Shown: positions 17,964-25,755 of the stretch, in pieces
Layout of the letters: each line of letters opens with the position of its first letter
How positions within the stretch are numbered: the stretch's first letter is position 1
Assembly (NCBI RefSeq): GCF_016904675.1
Contig: NZ_CP070228.1
Coordinates: forward strand, 1,860,001-1,924,000
DNA length: 64,000 nt
Source: Arcanobacterium phocisimile
GTDB lineage: Bacteria; Actinomycetota; Actinomycetes; Actinomycetales; Actinomycetaceae
Direction: 5' to 3'
Position numbers and translations under genes: made by a program
The notes under the pieces: model-generated
The model's database searches: none
What the model was told of the DNA's origin: nothing
What the model saw: the letters and a program-made list of their open reading frames with translations, nothing else

Positions 17964-20384
17964 TCAATGCCGCGAAACAAGCGGATCATGGCGCCATAAA
18001 ATCGCTGGCTCACCTTGGAAACGTTTCACAGTCCACCACAACGCTTCGATAAGAACTACTGCGATCGCGCCGATCACCATCGCTTGCAGCATCATCGCAG
18101 AATTCGACGAATCCAACATGAAAATACGTTGCGTGAAGTCCCAGGTGAAAATAACCCCGTATCCCAACAATGGCAACACAACCAGGATCGACTTCCACCA
18201 CGACAGCGGGCGAGCGACACATGCCAAAACCCACGTCGACGGAATAATCAACGCCAACAACGCCGCCGTCGACTCTGGAACATAACTCCGGCCCGCAACA
18301 AAATCGCCACCCGTAGCCATCCAGAACGACACAAACGCGCTCACGCCAACCACAACTCCGGCAGGAACCGCGAACCACAGCACGCGGCGCACAAAACCAT
18401 CGCGAGCGCGCTGATTGTTTGGTGGCAACGACAATACGAAGGCCGGCACACCGATTGTGAACCAACCAGTAATCGTCACATGGATCGGCTGGAATGGGAA
18501 TGGAATCGCCGCGATAATCACCAGCATTGCTAACACAGCCGAATAGATCGTCTTCGTCAAAAATAGGTTGGCAACCCGCTCAATATTGCCGATTACCCGG
18601 CGGCCCTCAGCCACCACATAGGGCAACGTCGCAAACTTATCGTCCAACAACACAATCTTGGCAACCGACCGAGTAGCCGGAGCGCCCGACCCCATCGCCA
18701 CACCAATATCGGCATCCTTCAACGCCAACACGTCATTGACGCCGTCACCAGTCATCGCAACCGTATGGCCAGCGCCCTGCAACGACGCCACCATCGAACG
18801 TTTCTGATCCGGCGTGACCCGACCAAACACAAGATTGTCCGCCACCTGGGAATCGAAATTCTCTTCCGTCAACGTCCGCGCATCAACCGCCTGACCCGAA
18901 TCCACACCCAGCTTGCGCGTCACTGCACCAACCGAAGCCGCATTGTCACCCGAAATAACCTTCACCGTCACATTCTGTTCGGCGAAATACTCCAACGTTT
19001 CAGCAGCATCTGGGCGCACTTTCTGTTCAAAAACCACCAAGCCAACTGGTTCGACGTCGGACAGTTCAGTGTCGTCATCCACTACCTGATCAGTGTGTGC
19101 CAACATCACCACACGCAAGCCGGTCGCACCAAGTTCCTCGGCATTCTTCGCATATGCGCTACCCCCAGCAAGCACGTCAGCAGCACCCAACAACCAGGAA
19201 CCCTGCCCGGCAAATGTGATACCAGACCACTTCGTCGCCGAGGTAAACGCATGCCGGCTCTCAACGTCCCACTTCTGCTCGCCTGCATCCAACGCATGCG
19301 CCTCAATAATCGCAGCCATCGTCGAATTCGGGTCCTGGTCGGCAGCACCCAGCTGCGCCAGCACCTCTTCCAACTGAGCAAAATTCCATTTACTCGCCGT
19401 AGTTTTCGAATCAGCCAAGGCGCCGTCGTCGTCAAACAACCGAATCGACTCGAAAACCATCCGGTTCTCTGTCAACGTACCAGTCTTATCCGCACACACC
19501 ACGTCCACGCGAGCCAAACCCTCAATCGCAGGCAACTCCTGCACCAAACACTGACGCTGACCCAACCGGATCACACCCAGCGCGAACGCCGTCGACGTAA
19601 TAAGAACCAAGCCCTCTGGAATCATCGGAACCAACGCACCCGAAATCTTCAAAATAACCTGATCCCACTGGCTTGTTCCCTGCGAAACCTGCGAATAAAT
19701 AATCAGCACACCAACGGGGACCAACACCCACGTAATGTACTTCAAAATCGTATTAATCCCCGATTGGAGCTGCGACTTGGCCAACGTGAAACGCGAAGCC
19801 TCCGCCGTCAGCCGAGCCGCATACGAATCCGCCCCAACCTTGGTCACGCGGTACGCACCCGTACCCGAAACCACAAACGACCCAGACAAAATATCCTCGC
19901 CCGGCTGCTTACGAACCGCGTCAGACTCGCCGGTCAGCATCGACTCATCGATACTTAAACCGTCGGAATCCACCACTTCGCCGTCGACCGCGATCTGGTT
20001 ACCGGACCGCAAGGCTACGACGTCGTCAAGAACAATATCTTCCTGAGCAACCTCGACAATCTCGCCATCACGCCACACCCGAGGCTTCTCTTCACCGATC
20101 AACGACAGCGAATCGAGCGTACGCTTCGCCCGCAACTCTTGAACGATACCGATGCTCGAGTTGACGATAATCAACAACCCGAACGCCGCATTAATAACCG
20201 AACCAGTTGTCATCACCATCACGAACAGTACCGACAACATTGCGTTTATTCGAGTAAACACATTGGACCGAATAATATCGCCCACCGTCTTTCCCGTGCG
20301 TGGCGGTAACGTATTAACCTGCCCATCATGACGACGTTGCGCAACCTGCTCAGATGATAAACCGAACGATGATGTCTGGGACAT
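17964..20384 (-). CDS. P-type cation-transporting ATPase (CtpE-like)
   Basis: 806-aa P-type ATPase. It has the actuator motif TGES (151-154), the cation-site TM4 motif PEGL (256-259), the phosphorylation motif DKTGT (D299), a hinge GDGVNDVLALKDADIGVAMG, and a hydrophobic C-terminal half. It has no N-terminal heavy-metal domains and lacks CPx, which excludes Cu/Zn P1B pumps. The layout resembles mycobacterial CtpE, reported as a Ca2+ uptake ATPase; Mg2+ or Ca2+ is the best guess. It begins 2 nt after the DUF1846 stop, in one operon behind a structured leader. Confidence 0.9.
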   Translation of the reverse strand: MSQTSSFGLSSEQVAQRRHDGQVNTLPPRTGKTVGDIIRSNVFTRINAMLSVLFVMVMTTGSVINAAFGLLIIVNSSIGIVQELRAKRTLDSLSLIGEEKPRVWRDGEIVEVAQEDIVLDDVVALRSGNQIAVDGEVVDSDGLSIDESMLTGESDAVRKQPGEDILSGSFVVSGTGAYRVTKVGADSYAARLTAEASRFTLAKSQLQSGINTILKYITWVLVPVGVLIIYSQVSQGTSQWDQVILKISGALVPMIPEGLVLITSTAFALGVIRLGQRQCLVQELPAIEGLARVDVVCADKTGTLTENRMVFESIRLFDDDGALADSKTTASKWNFAQLEEVLAQLGAADQDPNSTMAAIIEAHALDAGEQKWDVESRHAFTSATKWSGITFAGQGSWLLGAADVLAGGSAYAKNAEELGATGLRVVMLAHTDQVVDDDTELSDVEPVGLVVFEQKVRPDAAETLEYFAEQNVTVKVISGDNAASVGAVTRKLGVDSGQAVDARTLTEENFDSQVADNLVFGRVTPDQKRSMVASLQGAGHTVAMTGDGVNDVLALKDADIGVAMGSGAPATRSVAKIVLLDDKFATLPYVVAEGRRVIGNIERVANLFLTKTIYSAVLAMLVIIAAIPFPFQPIHVTITGWFTIGVPAFVLSLPPNNQRARDGFVRRVLWFAVPAGVVVGVSAFVSFWMATGGDFVAGRSYVPESTAALLALIIPSTWVLACVARPLSWWKSILVVLPLLGYGVIFTWDFTQRIFMLDSSNSAMMLQAMVIGAIAVVLIEALWWTVKRFQGEPAILWRHDPLVSRH

Positions 20385-20386
20385 AA

Positions 20387-21880
20387 TTACTTCTTCTGGT
20401 AGAGAGACTTACGCTGGAACACTGGCTCGCTGGTCACATAGACGCCCAGATTGCGGAAGATGCTTTCATCGACCGTACCTAGAATCGTCGTCACATGAGC
20501 GTCGCAACGAGCTAGATTCTTCAATTGTGCCATGGCATTACGGGCATCTTGGCTAGTACCGGCCGAAACACTCAATGCGATCAGCACTTCATCAGTATGC
20601 AGACGCGGATTACGCGATCCTAAATGCTCCGTCTTCAACTTCTGAATCGGTTCAATCGACTGTGGCGAAAGCAACAACGCTTCACGATCAATCCCCGCCA
20701 AATGCTTCAAGGCATTCAACAACATCGCCGCCGAACAACCCAACAGTTCAGACGTCTTGCCCGTAACAATCGTGCCATCTGGCAGCTCAATAGCCGATGC
20801 TGGACCACCAGATTTCTGAGCCAACTTCAACGCCGGAGCAACCACCTTACGATCCGCCGTCGTCACACCCGCCTTACGCATCACATGACGAACACGATCC
20901 GACAACGTCGAATCCATAGATTCCTTACGCTCTTCAACACGAGCCTGATAATAACGACGAATAATCTCCTGACGCGAAGCCTCCCGCACAGCCTCATCAT
21001 CACTAATACAATAGCCAGCCATATTCACGCCCATATCGGTTGGACTCTGATACGGCGACTCGCCCGCAATCCGCTCCAACATCGTATGCAACAACGGGAA
21101 AACATCAATGTCGCGGTTATAGGAAGAAACCGATTCGCCGTAAGCCTCTAAATGGAACGGATCAATAAGATTCGCATCATCCAAATCCACAGTCGCAGCC
21201 TCATAAGCCAAATTCACCGGATGCTCAAGCGGAACATTCCAAATCGGGAACGTCTCAAATTTCGCATAACCAGCCTTCGTTCCACGCTTAGCATCATGAT
21301 AAATCTGCGACAAACACGTAGCTAACTTGCCAGAACCCGGACCAGGCGCCGTCACCACAACAAGATCACGAGAAGTCTGAATAAAATCATTCTTCCCCAA
21401 GCCCTCTTCTGAAGCGATGAGATCAACATTCGACGGATAGCCAGCAATCACCCGATGGCGAGCCACCTTAACCCCCATCCGCTCCAACCGCTGCATAAAC
21501 GTCACAGCTAACGTATTCGATTCATCGAACTGCGTCATCACAACATTTTCCACCAAAAAACCACGCTCACGGAAAACATCAATCAAACGCAACACATCTT
21601 CGTCGTACGTGATACCAACATCCGACCGCATCTTCTGACGTTGCAAATCCTTGGCATTCAAACACACAATAATTTCAATCTCGTCAGCGATCTTCTCCAA
21701 CATGACGATCTTATTATCCGGAGTAAAGCCAGGCAATACTCGCGAGGCGTGGTTGTCATCAAACAGCTTGCCACCCATCTCAAGATAGAGCTTGCCACCA
21801 ATCTTCGCCCGCCGCTCCAAAATATGCTTTGACTGCATCTCGATATACTTCTCGCGGTCGAACCCCACCTTGAAGCCCAT
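20387..21880 (-). CDS. DUF1846-family protein
   Basis: 497-aa member of DUF1846, a conserved cytoplasmic family of unknown function with nucleotide-hydrolase-like structural features. It starts [16 protein letters not shown] and has the family segments [30 protein letters not shown] (a P-loop-like turn) and [13 protein letters not shown]. The frame extends to 21949, but AAGGAG lies 6 nt before the ATG at 21880. It is followed after 2 nt by a CtpE-like ATPase, suggesting a shared ionic or stress role (inference). Its transcript has an unusual leader. Confidence 0.88.
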   Translation of the reverse strand: MGFKVGFDREKYIEMQSKHILERRAKIGGKLYLEMGGKLFDDNHASRVLPGFTPDNKIVMLEKIADEIEIIVCLNAKDLQRQKMRSDVGITYDEDVLRLIDVFRERGFLVENVVMTQFDESNTLAVTFMQRLERMGVKVARHRVIAGYPSNVDLIASEEGLGKNDFIQTSRDLVVVTAPGPGSGKLATCLSQIYHDAKRGTKAGYAKFETFPIWNVPLEHPVNLAYEAATVDLDDANLIDPFHLEAYGESVSSYNRDIDVFPLLHTMLERIAGESPYQSPTDMGVNMAGYCISDDEAVREASRQEIIRRYYQARVEERKESMDSTLSDRVRHVMRKAGVTTADRKVVAPALKLAQKSGGPASAIELPDGTIVTGKTSELLGCSAAMLLNALKHLAGIDREALLLSPQSIEPIQKLKTEHLGSRNPRLHTDEVLIALSVSAGTSQDARNAMAQLKNLARCDAHVTTILGTVDESIFRNLGVYVTSEPVFQRKSLYQKK

Positions 21881-21901
21881 GCTTATCTCCTTAATACTCC
21901 C

Positions 21902-22072
21902 AACGGCAAACGCCGTTCGGAACCGGTTGTTCCCTGCAGAAAACAACAACGTGAAACCAGTAGATCGTCACGCAAACTCACCACCGGAACACCTCGCTAT
22001 TTCCATCATAAATAAGGAAAAGCTCCCTTGCCGAAATCTTCAGTAAAAACTGAGATGACTTCCAGGGAGCCC
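21902..22072 (-). promoter_or_regulatory. Structured leader of the DUF1846-ATPase operon (possible attenuator)
   Basis: Read on the minus strand, GGGCTCCCT pairs with AGGGAGC at about 22072-22022. An inner CTCAGT/ACTGA stem sits within, and TTTTCC follows directly, which is the form of an intrinsic terminator. A 13-codon ORF (MMEIARCSGGEFA) comes next, and then a perfect AACGGC-4-GCCGTT hairpin (21917-21902) ahead of the ribosome site. It could be the def terminator instead, but a promoter candidate lies between def and the hairpin. Confidence 0.5.
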
Positions 22073-22080
22073 AACAACGG

Positions 22081-22110
22081 AGTTTACGCGCCATTGTTTA
22101 TCCTCGTCAA
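22081..22110 (-). promoter_or_regulatory. Promoter of the DUF1846-ATPase operon
   Basis: On the minus strand TTGACG (22110-22105), 18-nt spacer, TAAACT (22086-22081). It lies just upstream of the leader hairpin. Confidence 0.55.
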
Positions 22111-22164
22111 ATGCTCATCCAAATTGTGGGCATTTTGCGACTGTTTTAGCTCGGGATAGCGGTT

Positions 22165-22863
22165 TTAAGATAGTCCGAAACTTGCGCCCTTACCGTCTTC
22201 AGCCGGGAAGGCAGAAGCTTCCCCTTCCACCTCCGGATCTTCCGAAACACCCGCGAAATAGCGAGTCATCTCGTCAAGCTTCGCAAGTGCATCGTCGTCG
22301 AGATCAAACAACTCGTCCTCACCTGGCAACCACGCAATCCCTGGAACATTCCACTTCTCACGCTTCATGACCTTCGACACGTGATGCGCTGACTTGCCCG
22401 TCAGCCGATCAACATAAATCCGGCCGTGTAAATGATCGTATTCGTGCTGCATGATACGAGCAAACCAGCCATCGGCCTCTAACTCGTACCATTCGCCATT
22501 AACATCTTGGGCGCGCAACACCGCATGCGGCGAGCGGCGCAAACCATACTGGTAGCCAGGGAAAGACAGGCAGCCTTCCTCGTCGGCTGGAGTTGGCTCG
22601 AACGTATCAACCGGCTCGATCAGAAGCGTCGGGTTGATTGCCACTCCGCGCTGTGGCCCCTTATGCTCCGGGCCGTCATACATCCACACATACATCGATA
22701 AATCGAGACCGATCTGCGGCGCGGCGAGGCCAACGCCTGGAGCAACTTCGCACGTTTCAAACATGTCTTCGGTGAGCTGTTTGAGTTTGTCATCGAAAAC
22801 AGTCACTGGACGGCTGGTTTTATGGAGAACCGGCGAACCATATACATGAATGGGGTAAAGCAT
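22165..22863 (-). CDS. def: Peptide deformylase
   Basis: 232-aa metalloenzyme removing the N-formyl group from nascent proteins. All three motifs are present: GVGLAAPQIG (43-52), EGCLS (96-100, Cys98 metal ligand) and HEYDH (140-144, two His ligands and catalytic Glu). It is longer than the usual 165-200 aa because of an acidic, low-complexity C-terminal tail, as in several actinobacteria. The ATG is at 22863 with TAGTCT 6 nt upstream and no ribosome site, so it is leaderless. It is an essential housekeeping gene. Confidence 0.96.
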   Translation of the reverse strand: MLYPIHVYGSPVLHKTSRPVTVFDDKLKQLTEDMFETCEVAPGVGLAAPQIGLDLSMYVWMYDGPEHKGPQRGVAINPTLLIEPVDTFEPTPADEEGCLSFPGYQYGLRRSPHAVLRAQDVNGEWYELEADGWFARIMQHEYDHLHGRIYVDRLTGKSAHHVSKVMKREKWNVPGIAWLPGEDELFDLDDDALAKLDEMTRYFAGVSEDPEVEGEASAFPAEDGKGASFGLS

Positions 22864-22869
22864 ATATCT

Positions 22870-22875
22870 AGACTA
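22870..22875 (-). promoter_or_regulatory. -10 element of leaderless def promoter
   Basis: TAGTCT on the minus strand, 6 nt before the ATG at 22863; the same arrangement as upstream of DUF4177. Confidence 0.6.
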
Positions 22876-22987
22876 CGCGATTGGCGGTAGGTGTGCATTT
22901 ATTTGGGGTTTAGTGAGAATCTGGAGGCCGCGGCGGCTGGGGTGGCTGGGGTGGTGCTATTTAGTCCGTTGTTTGCTCCATGCCCGG

Positions 22988-23020
22988 CCTCTACCCTGCC
23001 TCTACCCTGCCTCTACCCTG
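22988..23020 (+). repeat. Three tandem 11-bp repeats
   Basis: CCTCTACCCTG repeated three times, followed by a partial CCTCT, directly before palindromic repeat copy 1. Confidence 0.85.
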
Positions 23021-23033
23021 CCTCTTGTGCACT

Positions 23034-23108
23034 CAATCGGGGAATAGCGCAAACCTCGTCCATATACGCCGAGGTTTGCACTATAACCCCATTCACTGCA
23101 GTTACCGC
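23034..23108 (+). repeat. Interspersed palindromic repeat, copy 1
   Basis: About 75 bp able to fold into a long hairpin. The outer arms are GGGGAATAGCGCAAACCTCG and CGAGGTTTGCACTATAACCCC-type, the loop contains CCATATACG, and a conserved tail ATTCACTGCAGTTACCGC follows. Copies 2 and 3 lie at 24259 and 25617 in the same outer orientation. Confidence 0.88.
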
Positions 23109-23309
23109 TGAGTACCAAACCAACCAAGCGTCCGTTGGACCGCCCAACCGCCCGCCGAGCCACCTATCAAACCGACAAACCACCCACTAAACCGCCCGCA
23201 AGCCCGGAACTTCGCCAACATTTTCCACACCACCCCCATTTCCTCCGGATATCCACAGGAAATGAAAACCCCCATCCTCGGACACGGGACTTACCTCAGT
23301 ATTTATTCC

Positions 23310-24185
23310 ATGGAAAAACAACTCTTTCGCCGCTCCCAACTCCCCACGCCACTCGACACGAACCGCTACCAACTCCACATGGCACTCAGTCGCAAAGAAC
23401 TTGGACGACTCCATCACCACTGGTACGCCACGCCCAATGCTTCGAATTTAGAAATAACCGCGGCAACTCATGGATTTCTCATCGGGTGTTGCACAGCGGC
23501 CAACTTATGGGGACTGTGGATGCCTGACTCGAAAACCCCGCATTTCATTTGCCCACGGAATGCCCAGCGGGTCGAAAAGCGGGGAATGATTATCCATCGC
23601 GCACTCAATGGACACCGCCAGTTCGGAATACATCATCCACCAAGCAAAGCTCCTCATATCATTTGTTCTCTAGTGGAAGCAGTCGAGCAAGTCGTTCACT
23701 ATCACGACGCTGAAACCGGATTGATCATCCTCGAATCCGCATTGAACAAACAGAAAATCACCCTAGCTGCCGTTGATGAAATCATTAGCTACGCGCAAAA
23801 ACGCAAGCAACCAATCCTCAGGCGTCGCATCAGTACAGCACAATCTGGGAGCGAAACGCGAGTGCGAAGTTTCCTCCAATCTCTAGGTGTGCAAGTACAG
23901 CCTCAAGTATGGCTTGCGGGAGTTGGGCGGGTGGATCTGCTCGTCGGAAAGTCACTCATTATCGAATGTGATAGCACGGCCTTTCATAGTCATCCGTTGA
24001 ATGTCGTCGACGATCGGCGCCGAGATGCTCAGCAAACTCGCCTCGGATATAGCTTTCTGCGACTGAGCTATCACCAGGTTTGGGACGATTGGGAAAACAC
24101 ATGCAGCTACATTCGCGCAGTGCTGCATACCCGGAAGCATTTGAAGCCACCCCGGCCGCTGGTTGGTCGTTTTGATGTGCAGTAA
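23310..24185 (+). CDS. PDDEXK/DUF559-type nuclease-like protein
   Basis: 291-aa protein with two parts. The N-terminal half (HWYATPNAS...ATHGFLIGCCTAANLWGLW) resembles the winged-helix/AbiEi-like region of actinobacterial DUF559 proteins. The C-terminal half carries a Vsr-like PDDEXK core: SGSETRVRSFL (Glu), VGRVDLLVG (Asp), IIECDS (E-x-D) and DRRRDAQQTRLGYSFLRLSY. The ATG at 23310 is chosen because the upstream extension is low-complexity. Nuclease activity is predicted only. Such genes are common in actinobacteria with unproven roles, sometimes proposed in defence. Palindromic repeats flank it on both sides. Confidence 0.75.
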   Translation: MEKQLFRRSQLPTPLDTNRYQLHMALSRKELGRLHHHWYATPNASNLEITAATHGFLIGCCTAANLWGLWMPDSKTPHFICPRNAQRVEKRGMIIHRALNGHRQFGIHHPPSKAPHIICSLVEAVEQVVHYHDAETGLIILESALNKQKITLAAVDEIISYAQKRKQPILRRRISTAQSGSETRVRSFLQSLGVQVQPQVWLAGVGRVDLLVGKSLIIECDSTAFHSHPLNVVDDRRRDAQQTRLGYSFLRLSYHQVWDDWENTCSYIRAVLHTRKHLKPPRPLVGRFDVQ

Positions 24186-24264
24186 ATCGACGTGCAGTAA
24201 ATCGACGTGCAGTAAATCGACGTGCAGTGAACCGTTGCGCAGTGATTGATGTGCAGCAAATCGG
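24177..24264 (+). repeat. Tandem 15-bp repeats overlapping the DUF559 stop
   Basis: GTGCAGTAAATCGAC three times (24177-24221), followed by degenerate units beginning GTGCAGTGAACC, GCGCAGTGATTG and TGCAGCAAATCG that run into palindromic repeat copy 2. The first unit supplies the stop codon of the DUF559 gene. Confidence 0.88.
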
Positions 24265-24332
24265 GGAATAGCGCAAACCTCGTCCATATACGTCGAGGTT
24301 TGCGCTATAGCCACATTTACAGCAGTTATCGC
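24259..24332 (+). repeat. Interspersed palindromic repeat, copy 2
   Basis: Same 74-bp element as copy 1 with few changes; the loop reads CCATATACG. Its tail includes TTACAG (24317-24322), 17 nt before a TAAACT, so it may supply a -35 for the next gene. Confidence 0.86.
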
Positions 24333-24339
24333 CCGATGT

Positions 24340-24345
24340 TAAACT
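24340..24345 (+). promoter_or_regulatory. -10 element of leaderless promoter for the Trp-rich membrane protein
   Basis: TAAACT followed by 6 nt and then the ATG at 24352. A TTACAG -35 candidate 17 nt upstream lies inside palindromic repeat copy 2. Confidence 0.55.
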
Positions 24346-24351
24346 CGTTCC

Positions 24352-25629
24352 ATGCAGATTTGGACACTCGAACACCCCATACATGGACATTTCGAGATTG
24401 TCGAGGCTCCCGCAGTAGAAATGCGCAAGCTTGACCCGGAGTGGGACGCTGTGCCTGACGTATCGCCAGCCGATGAAACTAGCAACGAAGCTCTCGACTC
24501 TAAAAAAGGCATACCTGAAACTGGAGTAGCCACACCTGAAACAGGAACAGACATACCTGAAGTCGCCAAAGAAACATCCAACCCCAACAAAGAGACTGAA
24601 GATCAGCGCGTAGCCCTCAAAAATCTTGCTGACCGCTTCGAACGCTGGTCCAATCGTCTCCCGCGTCAGCTAAATCCCGTCAAGGAAAGATTATCTGAGT
24701 ACACAGAGCGGATCCGTTCAAACGTGGGAAATCAGGTGGCAATACGGCTCAATGGCCGCACGCTAGCGCGTTACTACCGCCCTCGTTCTGGCACTTGTGG
24801 GCTACGCGCCTTCCTTCTTGAAGGGGAAGCTTCAGCCGCTGATGGGCAGGCTCATTCTAATGATGGCCAAGCTCCCACAGACTCTGACACATCATCCTCA
24901 CCTTTCCCTGCACCTGGCGAATTCGCGCAACTAAGTCCGGCTCGGAAGCCTAAAATTACACTCGAGGCGTCACCTTTTGGTGACATTATTTCGGCATACT
25001 ATGTGGGCTCGGGGCAATCCACTAACAAGCCGGCCACCCGCAACCAATCGGCCGATGACATCTTCGAATTCACCGCCCCACCGAACAGCTATGCAGAGAA
25101 ACGACTGCGCATGCTGGAGTCGTCACCACTAAAGCGCCTTTTCCTTCCTATTCTCATTGGATTAAGCAAGGTGGGGTGGGCTTGGTTCGCCGTCTTATTC
25201 TTCCCAATTGTCAAAGCTGTTCTAGAACCAGTCTGGGATTCAGTGAAGTTGTACGTATCATGGTTGTTCTTTCCACTCGCGTGGTTGTGGACGAAGTTTT
25301 GGTGGCTGATTGGAAAGATCTGGTGGCCGATCGGGTGGCTGTTGCGGAAGATCTGGTGGCCAATTGGCTGGCTGCTTGACACGCTTGGTTCATTACTTAA
25401 ACCTCTCAAGGATGCCGTCGTGCAGTTTTTTGCGTGGCTTAGTTCATTCTTCCCGCCACTCCCCGATCTTCCTGACTGGCTGGCGTGGCTGGTTGGCCAT
25501 CCGAAGCTGTGGCTACCGGTGGTGACGGGAATTGCGTTTGGGATTCTTTCATTTATTCGTTATCGCCGGGCACGCAGGACCCGGAACAGCACCCAGCCAA
25601 ACCCAGAGCAGCAGCAAATCGGGGAATAG
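24352..25629 (+). CDS. Unrecognised membrane protein with Trp-rich repeats
   Basis: 425 aa, no family recognised. Residues 1-250 are polar and acidic, with short repeats around PETG (55-65), and look cytoplasmic or extended. Residues 255-405 hold several hydrophobic segments. Within these, a near-exact 11-aa repeat KIWWPIGWLL occurs at 322-331 and 333-342, preceded by a related KFWWLIGKIWW, so aromatic residues recur helically along the membrane. A basic tail RYRRARRTRN follows. The last codons and the TAG lie inside palindromic repeat copy 3. The start at 24352 is supported by a leaderless -10 element. Function unknown. Confidence 0.72.
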   Translation: MQIWTLEHPIHGHFEIVEAPAVEMRKLDPEWDAVPDVSPADETSNEALDSKKGIPETGVATPETGTDIPEVAKETSNPNKETEDQRVALKNLADRFERWSNRLPRQLNPVKERLSEYTERIRSNVGNQVAIRLNGRTLARYYRPRSGTCGLRAFLLEGEASAADGQAHSNDGQAPTDSDTSSSPFPAPGEFAQLSPARKPKITLEASPFGDIISAYYVGSGQSTNKPATRNQSADDIFEFTAPPNSYAEKRLRMLESSPLKRLFLPILIGLSKVGWAWFAVLFFPIVKAVLEPVWDSVKLYVSWLFFPLAWLWTKFWWLIGKIWWPIGWLLRKIWWPIGWLLDTLGSLLKPLKDAVVQFFAWLSSFFPPLPDLPDWLAWLVGHPKLWLPVVTGIAFGILSFIRYRRARRTRNSTQPNPEQQQIGE

Positions 25630-25690
25630 CGCAAACTGCGACGTATATGGGCGAGGTTTGCACTATAACCCCATTCACTGCAGATACCGC
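25617..25690 (+). repeat. Interspersed palindromic repeat, copy 3 (inverted loop)
   Basis: Outer arms and the ATTCACTGCAG tail have the same orientation as copies 1 and 2. The loop reads CGTATATGG, the reverse complement of CCATATACG. The 29-nt hairpin core matches the reverse complement of copy 2 at 26 positions. It supplies the 3' end of the preceding gene. Confidence 0.85.
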
Positions 25691-25743
25691 AGCGCGCCAG
25701 CCCCAACCGACCCCACCAAGCCCCGCCGCATCACCGAATTCGA

Positions 25744-25749
25744 TAGTCT
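25744..25749 (+). promoter_or_regulatory. -10 element of leaderless acyltransferase promoter
   Basis: TAGTCT followed by 6 nt (GGTGTC) and then the GTG at 25756. Confidence 0.5.
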
Positions 25750-25755
25750 GGTGTC

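Larger units (their letters stand above)
22876..23309. other. Non-coding spacer with tandem and palindromic repeats
   Basis: No gene is supported. It holds three tandem 11-bp units CCTCTACCCTG (22988-23020), palindromic repeat copy 1 (23034-23108), and a C-rich, proline-codon-like plus strand. The ORF 22891-23190 translates this low-complexity DNA and is not credible. Confidence 0.55.

Noticed and set aside
18765-19958. 397-aa forward ORF
   Set aside because: Antisense to the P-type ATPase; Arg/His/Thr-rich, no ribosome site or family features.
22891-23190. 99-aa forward ORF after def
   Set aside because: Runs through 11-bp tandem repeats and a palindromic repeat; low-complexity translation and no start signals.
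24177-24264. Possible CRISPR array or replication iterons
   Set aside because: 15-bp units lie head to tail without spacers, decay quickly, and no replication gene is adjacent.
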